Positions 11,120 to 23,640 of a DNA stretch of 64,000 bases are shown one piece after another. The DNA is taken from assembly GCF_021018895.1 (NCBI RefSeq), contig NC_079376.1:24576001-24640000 (forward strand), in the 5' to 3' direction. The translations under genes and the position numbers were made by a program. Position 1 is the first letter of the stretch. The number at the start of each line of letters is the position of its first letter. Source of the stretch: Seriola aureovittata (lineage: Eukaryota > Chordata > Actinopteri > Carangiformes > Carangidae). The notes under the pieces are model-generated. The model saw only the letters and a program-made list of their open reading frames with translations. It did not search any database and had not been told where the DNA came from.

Positions 11120-14100
11120 GGAGGGACCTCACATTAAGGAGTGCAGTCTTTGATCTGTGGTTCACCCTACATCCTGACTGCAATGTCTCAAAGAGTCCTT
11201 TCCTGTTTTCAAAAAAGCCTCTTCATGCTTCACTTTTATAAACTGTTCCCTCCTGCCTGGATTCCTCTGTTCTGATTGTGTTTTATATTTGCCTTTGTTC
11301 AAAGAATCATCATTAAACCCTTTTCTGACTGTGAAACCGGCTGCAACAGGATTTCTCCAAACTCAGTGGTAACTTCCTTTATTGACTCTTTTTTTTTCCC
11401 CCTACTCTTTCCCTGGTTAATTGTTTGTGTGGGATGTGACCCTGCTATTAGCAAATCCTCAAATCCCCAACAGTGTCTTTTCACAGGCTCAGAGGAAGCA
11501 CAGGGACAATAATCCTTTTGGAGGTTTGGAAGCAAGAACGAGCTGAGCTTCGTTAACCAAAGCCATCTGACACGTCAGTCCTGTTCTATAACCAAGACAA
11601 TGAGCTCTGGACTGTTTTCCATGGCTAAGCATATTTACATGTTTCCACTGTAGACATAATTAGGTCAAGTGTTTATTATGAAGAGACATGTGACTTAATG
11701 ATGGAGTGTGAACAAATATTCCTTTTTATGATTAAAAAAAAAAAGCAGTAGTTCTTAAAATGAAGTAGATCTGATGGCAGTTACCATAGGAGCAGATTCC
11801 ATGTCCTCCCCAGCTATGACTTTGACAAATAGCCCATACTTACCTTATCCATATAGGACCAAATTTTCCATAATCAAGATAAATGCTGCTTGCTGGTCCA
11901 ATTACATTTGTATGGCTTGAGGCTCCCCGCGGCCCTCATGTTTTAGCTTTGCAGAAATCAATAAGTCATTTATTGTGGCCTTTTCTCCCATGATGCTGAG
12001 AAACTGTAAGGGACCATCACAGGTAAGATGGAATGCGTGGGCATTTAATTCAGTTTCCCACTAATTATAAAGTGTTTGATGGACAAACGGGTTTTTCCTC
12101 CGTGTAGCAAAATGTTAGTGGAAACAATGCAAACCAATCATATCATAGCTAATTGGACTGTAGGGTAGCATTCGTCGACTCCAAAGCAGTGATCATTCAG
12201 CCGTTGTAATAACAGATGTGTAGAGCCAATTTGTGTGTATTCTACCTTATCACTTAGGTTGGATACAACAATGAGTCACAAATGAAGATAAGAAAATCGA
12301 TTTTTCTTAAATTCTTCGCTATAGCCAGAGGCATAAATTAAAATGTGTATTTTAAAAGGAGCAAGTTAAACAGGAAAGATACTGACGGTAACACTTGAGT
12401 TCACTAAAGCACGCGTCTGCACTGGACTGGGTTACCTTGCTAACAGCTCTGTGAGACTCTACACATTGTAAAGAGAAACAGTGTAATTCACGATAAAATA
12501 CTGGCAGCTGTAGTTGCCAAAACTTCACTGTAAATAATATGGTGATAATGTATACAACATTACAGTATGCTGTTTTGGGAACCATAGCCTTCACAGCCGA
12601 GAACTGTTCCTTTACGCTAAATCACTTTTATATTATATTAATTTAATAGAGGATGCAGCATTTTATTTTCAAATATGGGACGATTGGGTGGTAACCTTAG
12701 CAACAAGGCTGGATGGGTCAAAGTCTTGGAAAATGGGGAAGGTCAACCCTCGTGTCTCCAGTCTACTAAAGAAATTAAGGACTTTGAGTGAGACTCTATA
12801 TAAGTCAGTTCACACACTCACTCACACACTGTTAGTGTCTTAGCCACACTCTTTTTTCAGTTCACTTGAACCACTCATTCACTCCTTAATCTGTTGCCTC
12901 ATACAATCCTTATAAATACACACATACAGTACAACAGCTTATGTTAAAGAACGACTTGATTATTTTTGACAATATTTCTCTTGTTTATTTGCGTTCAGTG
13001 TTAAATGTTTTCAAGCAGACTACAACACTTGATATAGATTTTGTTTTTAAATGATAGAAATTTTGGTTTATTTGCCCTGAGGGTTTTCACAAGCTTAACA
13101 GAGACGTGATTTAAAAAGACACTTTGAAGCTGTATTATTCCTCTTAAAATTTTAAGTTGCAATTTCAAAGACCATGTTTATTCAGTGTATTAAAACAAAG
13201 TGTTTTATAGCAAGACTGCCAAGGAATAATTTATCAACTCAAAGTTTAGGGAAGAAAATAAATCACTGTAGTACTTTTTGTTTGCAGTTAATTTGTCAAT
13301 AGTGTATACTGTAACGTGTTTTATGTACTGCAGTTTACAGTACAGTGGAGCTATCAGGCAGTACCTACAGAAATGTTGTAAGTGACTGAAATTTTCAGGG
13401 AAGCCACCGATGCAATGTGAGCCTAAATTATCTCCAGCGATGCATACAAGGTTCCTTTGACAACGGTTTCATTCACTCACCAGGTGCAAGAGAAAAAATA
13501 TTTCTCAATTCCACATTCAGCAGTGTTTGAAAGGCTGTATAGTATGCCAAAAAATAAAATATAAACACATGCTTTTAGAAGTTTTTTATGCAAAAGGTAA
13601 AGTATTATGAATAAATGTATTTCAAACTGCATATTTTTGATTTTGTCGGGGAGCTACAAGACTTTTGACTGTTGTGATTTTTGGTCATCCTTGTATTCTC
13701 TTAAAGTGTCCTTTATTTGTTCTATCATTATATTAAGAGAGTATATTCAAACATAGGCTATATGTTTTACCTTGGTTATACTAAAATAAACTCAACATTA
13801 TTTAACAAAGATATACCATATTTTTAATATATCGTTTCTGTAGAAATTAAAGTATGTTTTTGCTGAATGGTGAAAGGTTTTGGCCTGTAATTTTGAATGA
13901 ACAAATCTGCAAAATATGTAATATAAACCGAATAATACTGTTAATTTCAGAGAAACGAGTAATGCATGCTTTTGAAATTAGGGAATTTTCCCATTAATTT
14001 TCCCCAAACAATGTCACAGTAAAAAGTAATTCACAGTAAAACAATGTGATTTCTACATATTATGACAGTAAAGATTAACGTGATGCACTCTTGGTTTTGG

Positions 14101-14269
14101 GTAATTTAATGTATCTACTACAGTGATATACTATTTTAGATTTTATGGTCTTTTACTGTTGCTGTTTGGCAATTTTTTACCGTACTTTCTACCAACATTA
14201 GCGATACTTTGAACTAAATGTCAGCATACTAACACGCTCACAATACCAATGCTTTAATGTAGTACTAAA
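11120..14269. other. Intergenic, AT-rich
   Basis: No gene recognised. The block at 11230-11350 (ending in CATTAAACCC) could be the 3' end of a retroelement, but I could not place it. Around 13250-14180 the words ACAGTAAA, TACTGTAA and TTTTACTGT recur on both strands, as in some fish non-autonomous DNA elements; no termini could be fixed. Confidence 0.35.
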
Positions 14270-14420
14270 GTCATTTGATCACCAGTTGATTGGATTTATC
14301 CTCTGGGGAGCATGAATTTCTATGCAAATGTCATGGCATAGTTGTAGGAATATTTCAGCCTGGACCAAAGTGATGGACCAACCGAGCAACATTGCTATCT
14401 CTAGAGCCATACCCCTAGCA
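14270..14420. repeat. Teleost interspersed repeat (GGGGAGCATGAATTTCTATGC type)
   Basis: Contains GGGGAGCATGAATTTCT, ATGCAAATGTCATGGCA and ATTGCTATCTCTAGAGCCAT in the order known from a widespread fish repeat. A short AATATTTCAGCCTGGACCAAAG segment lies between them. A companion segment at about 14595-14625 (CAAGATATCTCAACAATTG) looks like part of the same family in the opposite sense. Confidence 0.45.
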
Positions 14421-15689
14421 TACTATATAAAAAAAGCAAACATTAACCGTCATGGGAAGGAAACTCTGGTTTCCCACAGGTTAATCAGATATGCTGCATG
14501 TCCATCCTCCACTGTGATCTACTAGAAACACTGGGCTTTGGGTTCTTCCATGTCGATCACTTTGCTGGTCTGTCCATCTCCCTGACACTCAATCCAGATC
14601 AAGATATCTCAACAATTGCTTATCTAATCCCAGACATTAACACACGTTTTACCTCACTCAAGTTGTACATCCCAATGCTTCTGTCATACTTAGAGAAAAT
14701 GTGTGTAAATCATGACCCAGAGGCGTGTGAATGGTTATGGGATGTGATGACTATTCACCAGAGACCCTGTCTTGTCCTGTCCCAGAGGGTATCTGCTCAA
14801 CCTTGGTTGCTATGGTAACTGCCAGTGGGTATTGGACAGCTTGACACTATCAGCTCTGCTAGAAATAAACAGTGAACCATTACTTACAGTCAGAAACCTG
14901 TGTGTGATCTGTGGAGAAACACAGAGACTTAATAATAATGGAAAAATACCTTCACAACACCAGAGTCTGTTTGGAAGTGAACCAAGACCTTGTCACTCTG
15001 TACAGATTCTGTAAAGAGAGGAAGATGTTAGGAGAGAGCAGACTTCCACGTGTAGGCTTAGCCATAGTGGACAAAAGGTCTTCACTGATGAGCAAGAGAA
15101 AGAACTGACAAATACCTGATGAAAGCTGCTGATGCATATTATGGAGTTTGTCCACGTGAAGTAAGCAGATAGGAATTGGTTAAGGATAAGTCTGGGGAAA
15201 GTCAGCATTGGTGGCAATGCAAAACACATTGGATGGGAAAATATTGAACATTTTGCATGTGATTAAACTTACAGCTGAGAGATCTTGCGTATCTGCTGAT
15301 TGGACGAATCCTCAAAGGCTGGAGGAGACTGGTTTTCAGCCTACATGGAAGGAAACCCAACTCTGTCCATTAGGAGTGCTGATGCCAAAAGCCTGGTACG
15401 GACCGCCAGTTTTAACAAAAGCAATGCAGCAGTGTTTCTCAGAAAAGTTGACCAAGTGATAAAGAAGAGCAACTTTCTTAAGCATTTTGTAAACCACACC
15501 AAGGTCAGCCCTGAGAAAAGGTGGTACTGGATAACCACAGCTCACACCTGTCAATTGCTGCCCACCAGACCACTCCTCCAGCTGCTCAATAGGCCACTCC
15601 TGTTAAATTATTAAAAAACCATTCAAGTGTTCAATAAAAAAAACTTTCAATATCAAGTTCTCTCACAATCCTTATATCACCTTATGTCA
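14421..15689. other. Unassigned sequence with moderate open frames
   Basis: Frames at + 14498-14818, + 15208-15459 and + 15300-15614 are open, but their translations match no family I recognise. They have no splice context, and the flanks are transposon-derived. I treat them as uncertain, possibly the decayed 5' part of the adjacent retroelements. Confidence 0.3.
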
Positions 15690-16066
15690 TCAGTCCTGGG
15701 AGCACATCACACTTCAGCAAGTACTCTGGCTCCCAGTCAAATACCACATTCACTTTAAAGTACTCCTACTTGTCTATAAATGTCTCCATGTTTTGCACCT
15801 CAATACCTAACCAGTCTTCTCCATCCGTACAAACCCTCAAGGTCCCTACGTTCCTCTGATGCCCAATTACTCCACATTCCCCACTCCAGACTGCGCACCA
15901 TGGGTGATTGAGCCTTTAGTACAGTTGGCCCTAACTTCTGGAATGCTCTCCCCCAGACTCTGCACCACTGCACATATGTTGCTTCTTTTAAGCTGGGTCT
16001 CACGGTCAATTTCGAAAAGAACTTGCTGACTCCCTCTCAGAGCACAATTTTCATAGAGTGGCTTTG
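15690..16066 (+). mobile_element. L2-like LINE C-terminal fragment, broken
   Basis: The + strand translation contains FAPQYLTSLLHPYKPSRSLR, SSDAQLLHIPHSRLRTMGD, AFSTVGPNFWNALP and a SFKLGL segment. This is the conserved region downstream of the reverse transcriptase in L2-like fish LINEs. In-frame stops interrupt it: one falls after HSL, one after PTCL, and one just after RTMGD. The RT domain itself is not present. It is in the opposite orientation to the fragment at 10470-11119, so it is a separate insertion. Confidence 0.65.
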
Positions 16067-17056
16067 AACACCATCACTATGAGGGCCTGTCCATCCCCTC
16101 AGTGTGTGGGCGAAATTCTGCGGCTCTTGGGAAAACTGACAGCGGCCTCGACCGTTGTTCCCTTGGGCTTATTGTCTCTTCGACCTCTGCAAAGATGGCT
16201 GAACAGCTTCCACTTGGACTCCAAGTGGCACAAATACAGGAGGTTGAAAGTGTCTATGCAGTGCCTCCTCCCTCTGGCCAGAGAGGACGTGGTTCCCCCT
16301 GCTGTGCAGGCTCTGCTGCAGCTCGCTGTGGCGGCTCCCCGACAGGAGGGATCTCCTATCCCAGTCCTTTTGAGCCCTGGACATGGGCGGAGCTGAAGTG
16401 GGTGTCTGTTAAGATTGTGTTCCTCCTTGCCATTTCCTCAGCCAAGTGCGTCACTGCCTGCCCGCTCTGTCAGTGAATGTATCGTGTCTGAGGTGGAACC
16501 CAGATGGCTCAGGTGTCACTTTGTGGCTGAATACGGCATTTCTCCCTAAGGTGAAGTCATACTTACACCTCAACCAGCCTATTCAGTTAGCACAGTTTGA
16601 TCCCCCATCAGGGAGAGGGGAGAAGTGGAGGTTGCTATGTACTGTAAGGGCCCTTAGAGCCTATGTTGGCGCTACTGCAAGTGTACGGCAGTCCAAGCAG
16701 CTCTTTGTTTGTTATGATGGTCCCAGACAGGGTTGTGCTCTTTCCAAGCAGCGCCTGTCCCATTGGATTGTGGATGTGATCATTCATGCATATAAGGTGA
16801 ATAATCGTCCTATGCCATCTGCAGTCAAGTGTCACTCTACCAGGAATGTCTCAACATAGGCAGACCTGAGGGGATTGCCCCCAGAGGCCATATGTGCTGC
16901 TGCCTCATGGGCTTCAAAAAGCACATTCTCTAGGTTGCACCAGGTGAATGTTGCCACCCTACATCCTCTGGGTGTGGTACTTCTGCCGAGTTCCTCTGCG
17001 TCTACGCTGTAAGGTATGTACTTGGGATTCCTCGTGACATTGTTGGTACTAGTCAT
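16067..17056 (+). mobile_element. DIRS-like retroelement remnant (RNase H-adjacent region and tyrosine recombinase)
   Basis: The + frames read LLGKLTAASTVVPLGLLSL and RPLQRWLNSFHLDSKWHKYR (16110-16250), typical of the RT/RNase H part of fish DIRS elements. The recombinase follows: VFLLAISSAKCVTAC, then, after a frame change near 16446, LSVNVSCLRWNPDGSGVTLW, FDPPSGRGEKW, RVLCTVRALRAYV-like text, LFVCYDGP and CALSKQRLSHWIVDV, and KCHSTRNVST. The normal Arg of the first catalytic box appears as Cys (SAKC), an in-frame TAG follows NVST (16857), and the expected nucleophilic Tyr position reads His (FSRLHQVNV). The His/Arg box (CHSTR) is kept. The element is therefore inactive. The gag and RT parts upstream are missing or decayed. 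Confidence 0.75.
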
Positions 17057-17059
17057 CCA

Positions 17060-17295
17060 GTGCTTAAAGCAGCACCTCTGGTGGTCAGGAAGGATGAAAT
17101 AGAACGAGAGTTACGAATTCCCTGATGACACCGGAAGATATACCCTCTCTCGGGTCATCTGGGGTCACAGGTGACTTTGTTGATATTAAATTCTCGACCT
17201 GCACATATGCGAGACGGAAGATTCGGTGCTTAAAGCAGCGCCTCTGGTGGTCATCCAGGATTCATAGAACCATAGTTACATTCGTAACTCTCGTT
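17060..17295. repeat. DIRS-type 3' terminal repeats
   Basis: Directly after the recombinase remnant, a 28-nt direct repeat with one mismatch (GTGCTTAAAGCAGC... at 17060-17087 and 17226-17253) is nested with a perfect 16-nt inverted repeat: AACGAGAGTTACGAAT (17103-17118) and ATTCGTAACTCTCGTT (17280-17295). Complex inverted and overlapping terminal repeats are characteristic of DIRS elements. The outer boundary is probably near 17295. Confidence 0.6.
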
Positions 17296-17780
17296 TGCTC
17301 TATTGACCAACAAAAACCTGGTCTGAAGTCAGTATTTCACTGTTATTTTAAGGAGCATTATCAAGAGAGTAACATGTTTCAACATACACTGGCACACAGA
17401 GCTCATACACTCTGCCTGTGACACACAAGCAGAGTGAGCCACAGTTCACACATTCATAACCTAGACCAAATTTGTCCAATTTTTTGAATCAAAAATGTAT
17501 TTACACCTCTCATAATAAACATAAAACGTCTAACGTGATTTATGCCGTAGCTTCTTTGTAGAGCTGTGCGCAGCGCATTGATTCTCTCAGCCGTTCCTTT
17601 CCCCTCGGTGTGTAAAGATCTGCTGCTTGTGTGTATCAGGGCTGGACTCACTGGTCCGTCACAATATGTGATCAACTCTCCACAAATAGAATCTAACTCT
17701 GTGTGACACTGTGCTGTTATAATAGCAATCCACCAAGGTGGAAGCACGCCTGGCTTTTAAAAGGAACGGGGGATGCACTT
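17296..17780. other. Intergenic, no gene recognised
   Basis: The minus-strand frame 17454-17747 has no recognisable domain. The sequence leads into the dispersed repeat at 17781, and may be part of the same non-autonomous element. Confidence 0.35.
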
Positions 17781-17855
17781 TGATTGGTTTATTGGATGTT
17801 TTGTCCAAAACACTCTCATGAATAATTAAGAGATTAAGTACAACCCTCTGAACCA
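17781..17855. repeat. Dispersed repeat, copy 2 (matches 2021-2096)
   Basis: Same orientation as copy 1, with about a dozen differences and one single-base indel in the CAACCCT run. It marks a second insertion of the same unidentified interspersed family. Confidence 0.6.
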
Positions 17856-20099
17856 CAAAAGAGACAGGCACTTTGGATCGTTAAAATAGAGCCCCTTGTG
17901 TAAACGACTAAACCATGCATTTTCTGTTTGTGTTGCGGAGAAAACACCTACACCATTTCATAGCAGACGCGTGTCACTACTTTGTGTTATACTTTGAACA
18001 CACTGGCTTAAAAGTAGTCCACGATACAGTCAAAAATGTTACAACCATCCCCAGTCTCCTTATTAGAAGAAAAAAAACTGAGAGAGATGTTTCCATTTTT
18101 TGTTGAAAATATTATTTTTCCTCCTGTGTCCCTTTGAATACTTTTTTGTAAAAAAAAAAAAACATCCTGCACCAGATTAACACACAGTGTCAGTAAACTG
18201 ACAGCAGCTCATAGGATTTACAGTAAGAGTACTGAAGTCTGACAGATTCAAACATGTTCCTCTTCCTGCCATTTGGGGCACGTCAGCATACAGCTGTTTT
18301 ATCAGCTGCAACAGAGAGAGTTTATTCTTACATGACTCCTGCTGACAAAGTACACGGAAAGTGTGATACTGAACTCTTTAGCATTTTAAAAAGTAAAAGT
18401 GGTCTCTTGTTGCTGTTTGTGCATTCTACCGGGTTATGTCTGCAGGGTTTATAAGAAATATATACATTTATATTTAAGTCTCCATAACTGACCCTAATGA
18501 GTCATTGCATTCTAGTAATTGGTCCCATAATCTCCAAACAAAATGCAGTTGAGTGATATGTTGTCTTTGGAGATGAAAGAGTGTCGCCTGGAGAGTGATG
18601 GCCTATTTCCAAAGTAGGAAGTGAATCACGGGGGTTTCAGCTGTGAGCTGGTGACACAGATGCTCCCTGTATGATGCAGTGCAGCGAGGCTTTATATACT
18701 GTACCTCTCATTTGTCTTCTTCTGTCCCTCCCTCTGGCTCCATTCCCATTTTTTCACCTCAAATTGATGTATCTATGTCTTTTCCCAGCAGCCTGTGAGA
18801 GAGAATACTTCATTTCTGTCTTTTATTTCAATACTGCCCTCAGGATAGTGATGTCAATGTTTGGTGATGTCTGCTGTGTGTTTGGTCCAGAACAAGATAT
18901 TTCAACAACTGCTTGCCTGGCTGCCATAACAATCTGCTGGGGATCTGTGGTCTGATTTATAATAATAACAATATAAATAATAAACTTTATTTATATAGCA
19001 CTTTTCTTTGCAAAATTACAAAGTGGTTTACAGAAAAAAAGGAAATTAAAAACAGCAATTAAAAACAAAAGAAAAACAAACATAAAACAGAAGTAAGTTA
19101 CACAAAAATAAAACATAACCAACATTCAAAAACTTGAGGAACACCACGGTTAAAATGGAGAAGAGGCATTTTATACAGCCATATTGGAGAAGTATGAACC
19201 TGGTATTAACATGTGGTCTATATCTGGATATATGATGTGGATTAGAAAAACCCCTTGGTACCACGGGTGTAAACAGATGCAGGACACATTGAAATTGTAT
19301 CCATTGCATCACATCTGGCTTGCATTGTGTTTGGATGTCAGTCATGTAACTGGCATGTGCATAGTGTGGCTACATTGAGACAAAAAGAGAAAAGGAGGTG
19401 AAAGGTCAACTGACTACACCTCTTCCTGCTATCTCAATTCAAAAAGATCCGTCTCTGCAAAGGGAAAATCAGAGGAACCCAAACGCAGGGAACGCTGTGG
19501 GAGACTTGAGGGACGACTTATGCCAGCTTTACACCAACTGACTTTTCAAGCGATTTCACTGTCACATACAAATTTCTGTTGGAATAAAATCATGATAGCC
19601 AGGCTGCTGCTGGCACGGAGGCGTAAGAAAAAGTCTGCCAGCTCAAGATGCAGACCAAGAAGAGATATGTGAAGGCGAGCCAACAAGATTTGGCCTCCAA
19701 CAAGCATCACTGGGTCAGTAATGAAAGGTTTGTGTACGTCTGTGGTGACTGCCTTGTGTGGAAGTAACCCCTGGAATAATCGGAGGGTCACTCAGTCCTC
19801 GACTGCTATGAAACCTGTGATGTGTGCAGAGCCAACAGGGCACGGCGTCAAAGTGAAGCGGGTCACTGCACTGTGTTGTGAGTCAAGAGAGAGGGGTCAA
19901 GAACTCCAACTTAAATTTTTGAGGGAGTCACAGCTTGAAAAGGTTGAGAAAGAAGAAGCTCTGTGGAGAAAGCCCCCAAAAAGGTGATCTTCTGTATTTT
20001 GTATTTCCTGCTGTAGGGTCACTGGTGCCAGTGCAGAGGCAGACCTGCCAAACAGCCTGCTGTAATGTAGCTCGTCCTTGGCGTTCTTTACTATGGACT
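17856..20099. other. Intergenic with short repeat tails
   Basis: No gene recognised. The piece at 18890-18915 (CCAGAACAAGATATTTCAACAA) resembles the fish repeat noted near 14595. The piece at 18980-19040 (ACTTTATTTATATAGCAC, then AAAGTGGTTTACA) is a common tail of fish interspersed elements. The frames at 19541-19990 have no recognisable product. Confidence 0.35.
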
Positions 20100-20575
20100 G
20101 GACGTAGCCTCTGTGACGTCACCCACAGGTTTCCGAAGAGCGGTTTTGAAGCTCAGAGTGAGCTGCTTCACCGTCGCAATCTCGGCAGTGTGTGACTCCG
20201 CCCCTAACTCCCAGCTAATCCAAAAATGGGCAAAGAGGAGGGACTTCAGTTCATGCTGGTTTGTAACAACCATAAGATCACCCACCTGTCACTCAAAGAG
20301 GCACGCGCTCAATCATACAGAACTTTAAGCCTTTATAAAATGTAAACAGGTGAGTTATATAAACAGGTGTCATGAAGGAGGAAATTAGCTCTAGAGACCA
20401 AAACAGTTTCTGTACCAGGCTGTAAACATGTTTATATCTGCTGTAAAGTTGGACATTTTAACATGGGAGTCTATGGAGACTGACTCACTGTTGGAGCCAG
20501 ACTCTAGTGGTCGTTAGAGGAACTGCAGGTTTGGCTTCTTCAGTGTTGGCTTCATTTTTCAGCCTCAGAGGTTCA
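20100..20575. repeat. Teleost interspersed repeat (about 475 bp)
   Basis: Ordered words TGACGTCACCCACAGGTTTC, ACATTTTAACATGGGAGTCT, ATGGAGACTGACTCACTG, GGAGCCAGACTCTAGTGG and TTGGCTTCATTTTTCAGCC match a very abundant fish element I recognise by sequence. Frames inside it (for example + 20113-20328) are not genes. Confidence 0.55.
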
Positions 20576-23500
20576 TGCATTTTAACTTCAGTTGCTAAAA
20601 GTTAACTTCTCAAAACAACATCTTGTACAGAAGGAGCTGAAAACATCTGAATTTAGTTTCCAATTCATTAAAATGCATCCACTGTTAAGTACACGCAGCC
20701 CCTAAAAATGTCACATTCTGATGTGGGTAATAAATATTGATATTATTATAAATGGAAATATTAAGAGTCATTAGATGATCGGCCAATCATGAACTTCTGC
20801 ACAGTCAAAAATGAGAGTCTGCAGGTCAGTCAGAGCTGGAGATCTCACAGAACCAGGAAATGCTTGCGTGAGCTCACAGCAAATAAATGAAGCAGAACAG
20901 AGAAGTGGGTCAGTCCTGCACGGCTGACGGATCCACATCTGCTCAGTAAGGTCAGTACTGGTGCTAGTATACATCATACTCTCACTGTATCCAGCAGTAT
21001 GTGTATATGTGTGTATGAAGCTGCTGAGTAATAGGAATGGTGGGAGAAAATACAGTACAGTTTTTTTTAGCAGTGAACAGCATCTTTTGACTTACATTTA
21101 AAGTGGTTACTTAAAATAGAATTTTCTCTTTTTTTCCAGACAAAAACGGCTGCAGGATGACTGTGAGGAAGAAATATCTGAGGAACAAATAATAATTAAG
21201 AGACTGAAAGAAAAAAGTTTCCAGCCTGGAGAATGAGGTTGAACACTGTCAGACCCTTAATTTGCAGCTTTTTGCAGGTCACCAGCAGGGCTTCATCTTT
21301 TCCACTTCACTCTTTTCTGCTTTGCAATATTTCTAACATGTCCACATGTTGTGCAGACAAGTGTTTCAACCCTGCAGGTAACTAGGGGTAAAGTAAGCAA
21401 CATATGCAAATTGATCTGGCAAGCAAAGCCTTTTATATTTCAGATTACCAGAAATTTAACTTAAAGATAATAAATTCTCAGCTCAATAACCAAACAACAG
21501 ACAGAGAACACAGAGGAGGCCAGGAACAAAGGGCAGCAGGTGGCGCCAGACTTTTAAACAAACAAAGCAAGCATCTTCTTCCTTCCTAAAAAAAAAGGAC
21601 CAACCAAAAACAGGGGAAGAATGGCACAAGTGCTTGGTCCCAGGGTGTGCAGAGCAGATTGAGGCGCGATCTATGGTGGTCGACAAGGCCAAACACGCTG
21701 CAAATTCCAAAACGATGCAGATTCAAAAACACATACGAAAATACAAAAGAAATACAAGAACAGAAATGTGCTGCAAATACAGAAACCATAATAAAACCAA
21801 AACACACGAACCGCCAAAACAAATGCAACAGAGAAAAAGCCCTTCTCCAGGCCTCTAGGGGATGCACTAAGTCGAACACCCTTTGCGCATTTGTGTATAA
21901 GCATGTATGTAAGCTTTGTTTTCTGTTGCTCTTTTACAATATTACAAAAACTAAGGGCAAATGTATCATTACTATATCTCATACTATCTCGTTCAAAGCT
22001 CAAAGGTCAGGTCGTAAGTCTGGCCTCTTGGATCGAAGGTCAAGGTTAGCACACCCCTTAGAGGCCTTGAAGAGGCCTTCTGTTGTGTTGTCTGTCATCC
22101 GTGACATGAGTATTTATCAAACAGGAACAGTCAGTGTGAACTTGTCTTCTAGCTGTAAGTAAAAGGATTTAATTTGCAGGAGTCACAACATGATTTATTC
22201 AGTTTACATCAGCAGTAACTTACAGAAGCAAATACAGAAGCTATGTGGCCATTAATACATAGATCAGAAAACAGTCAGGGCTGTGGCTGTGTAATTGTTA
22301 TCTAAAATAACTGAACTGTTTATATTTGGTTTTTAAGGTAACTGAGACAGTTGGTGGTTTAGCAGCAAGAGTGAGGAAGTGACAGCAGACTAACTTGGAG
22401 AAAAGCCCAGACGACCAAATGTTAGGATATACCACTCTAACTTTCATCATTCAAGAATTTCAGGAGAGGTGGTTCCAGGAGAACCCCTGACTTCATTACT
22501 GTGCCAAAGTTCATAAGGGTCAAGGGTCACACATTGCAAAGCAAACAAATGCTGTTTTTGTGTCTGTTGGACTTAAAAAACTGGAAAACTGGAACAAAGC
22601 AATTGATAAAACTATCGGTCATCATCAGCCCATAACAGCAAAACTATCACCTGCACCAGAGAAACAGCAGGAGGAAGCGGGAGAAAGCTGACGCTCAACA
22701 GGACATGAGAATGACAAGGGAAACTTTAAACACACATGCTGTTCAGCCCCATCCATCTGGAATAATTTAGAGAGCAGCGTGAAACTTGTCACACTGATAC
22801 TATATTCAAAAATGTGGTTCAAAGTCTGTGACTGACTTGGGGTGTAACCGTTTTACATAATCTTTATTTTTAACTAATATTACAGAGTGCACTTAATTCA
22901 TCATCATTTGTCCTCTTATTGTCTACCTGGTTGTTTATTTGATATATTGGTAATAATAAACATACACTTGTTGTTGATTACATGAATACATATTTGAATG
23001 TATATTTATATCACTGAAATTTTGAATGTCTGTAGTTCATTTTTTTTGTTGTATTCGTATTCAGGTCTTGTAAATGAGACCTAAATCTCAATGGCTCAAA
23101 AAAATCGTTGCTGAGATGCAAATAGAATGACTTCAACATTCACCTCCTGTTTGAATAAACAACTTTACTCGTCCTGAAGTGCAGAATGAAACACTGATCA
23201 AAGGCAAATCACAGTTGGGCCAGTAGTGCCTGTTTTTCACAGTGTCACAGAGTGTTTGTAATTTCTATGGCTTTTATTTTAGAGCTGAATCTTGTTTCCC
23301 TTATGAACTACTTTCTTAAGAAAAAAACGACCTTTCTGCTTTTCATTGATAATAGGGATGTATTTTATATTCATGCAGCATCTTCTGTGTTATGGAGCCT
23401 TGACTCAGTGTACCATGCATCAATAGGTTTTATCACTAATGCAAAGTCTCTCGCTCACCATTGCACTCTATAAATTGGTGGGCTGGATATCATTGACTAT

Positions 23501-23640
23501 TGCAGACAACAACACTAGAATATTTTTATGTACAAAGTGATGCTAGGTAAATTTCCACTTGACCTCTGGACATGTGGCATGACATCAGGGCTAGCAAGGC
23601 CAAAAGTGTTTAACCAGTTAAAGCTAAAAAGAGACATCAG
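20576..23640. other. Intergenic, no gene recognised
   Basis: The piece at 21640-21860 is A-rich, with recurring AAACACA and CAAATAC words, and is open on both strands by composition only (for example + 21647-22162, minus 21671-22003). The piece at 23060-23095 (CTTGTAAATGAGACCTAAAT) resembles the 3' part of a common fish interspersed repeat. No supported gene. Confidence 0.35.

Noticed and set aside
12780..12900. TATATAA-like motif with downstream CAGT as a promoter
   Set aside because: No coding sequence or RNA gene follows, and the block is rich in ACTC simple repeats.
21647..22162. 171-codon + strand frame
   Set aside because: It lies in A-rich sequence with repeated words, is open on both strands, and has no recognisable domain.
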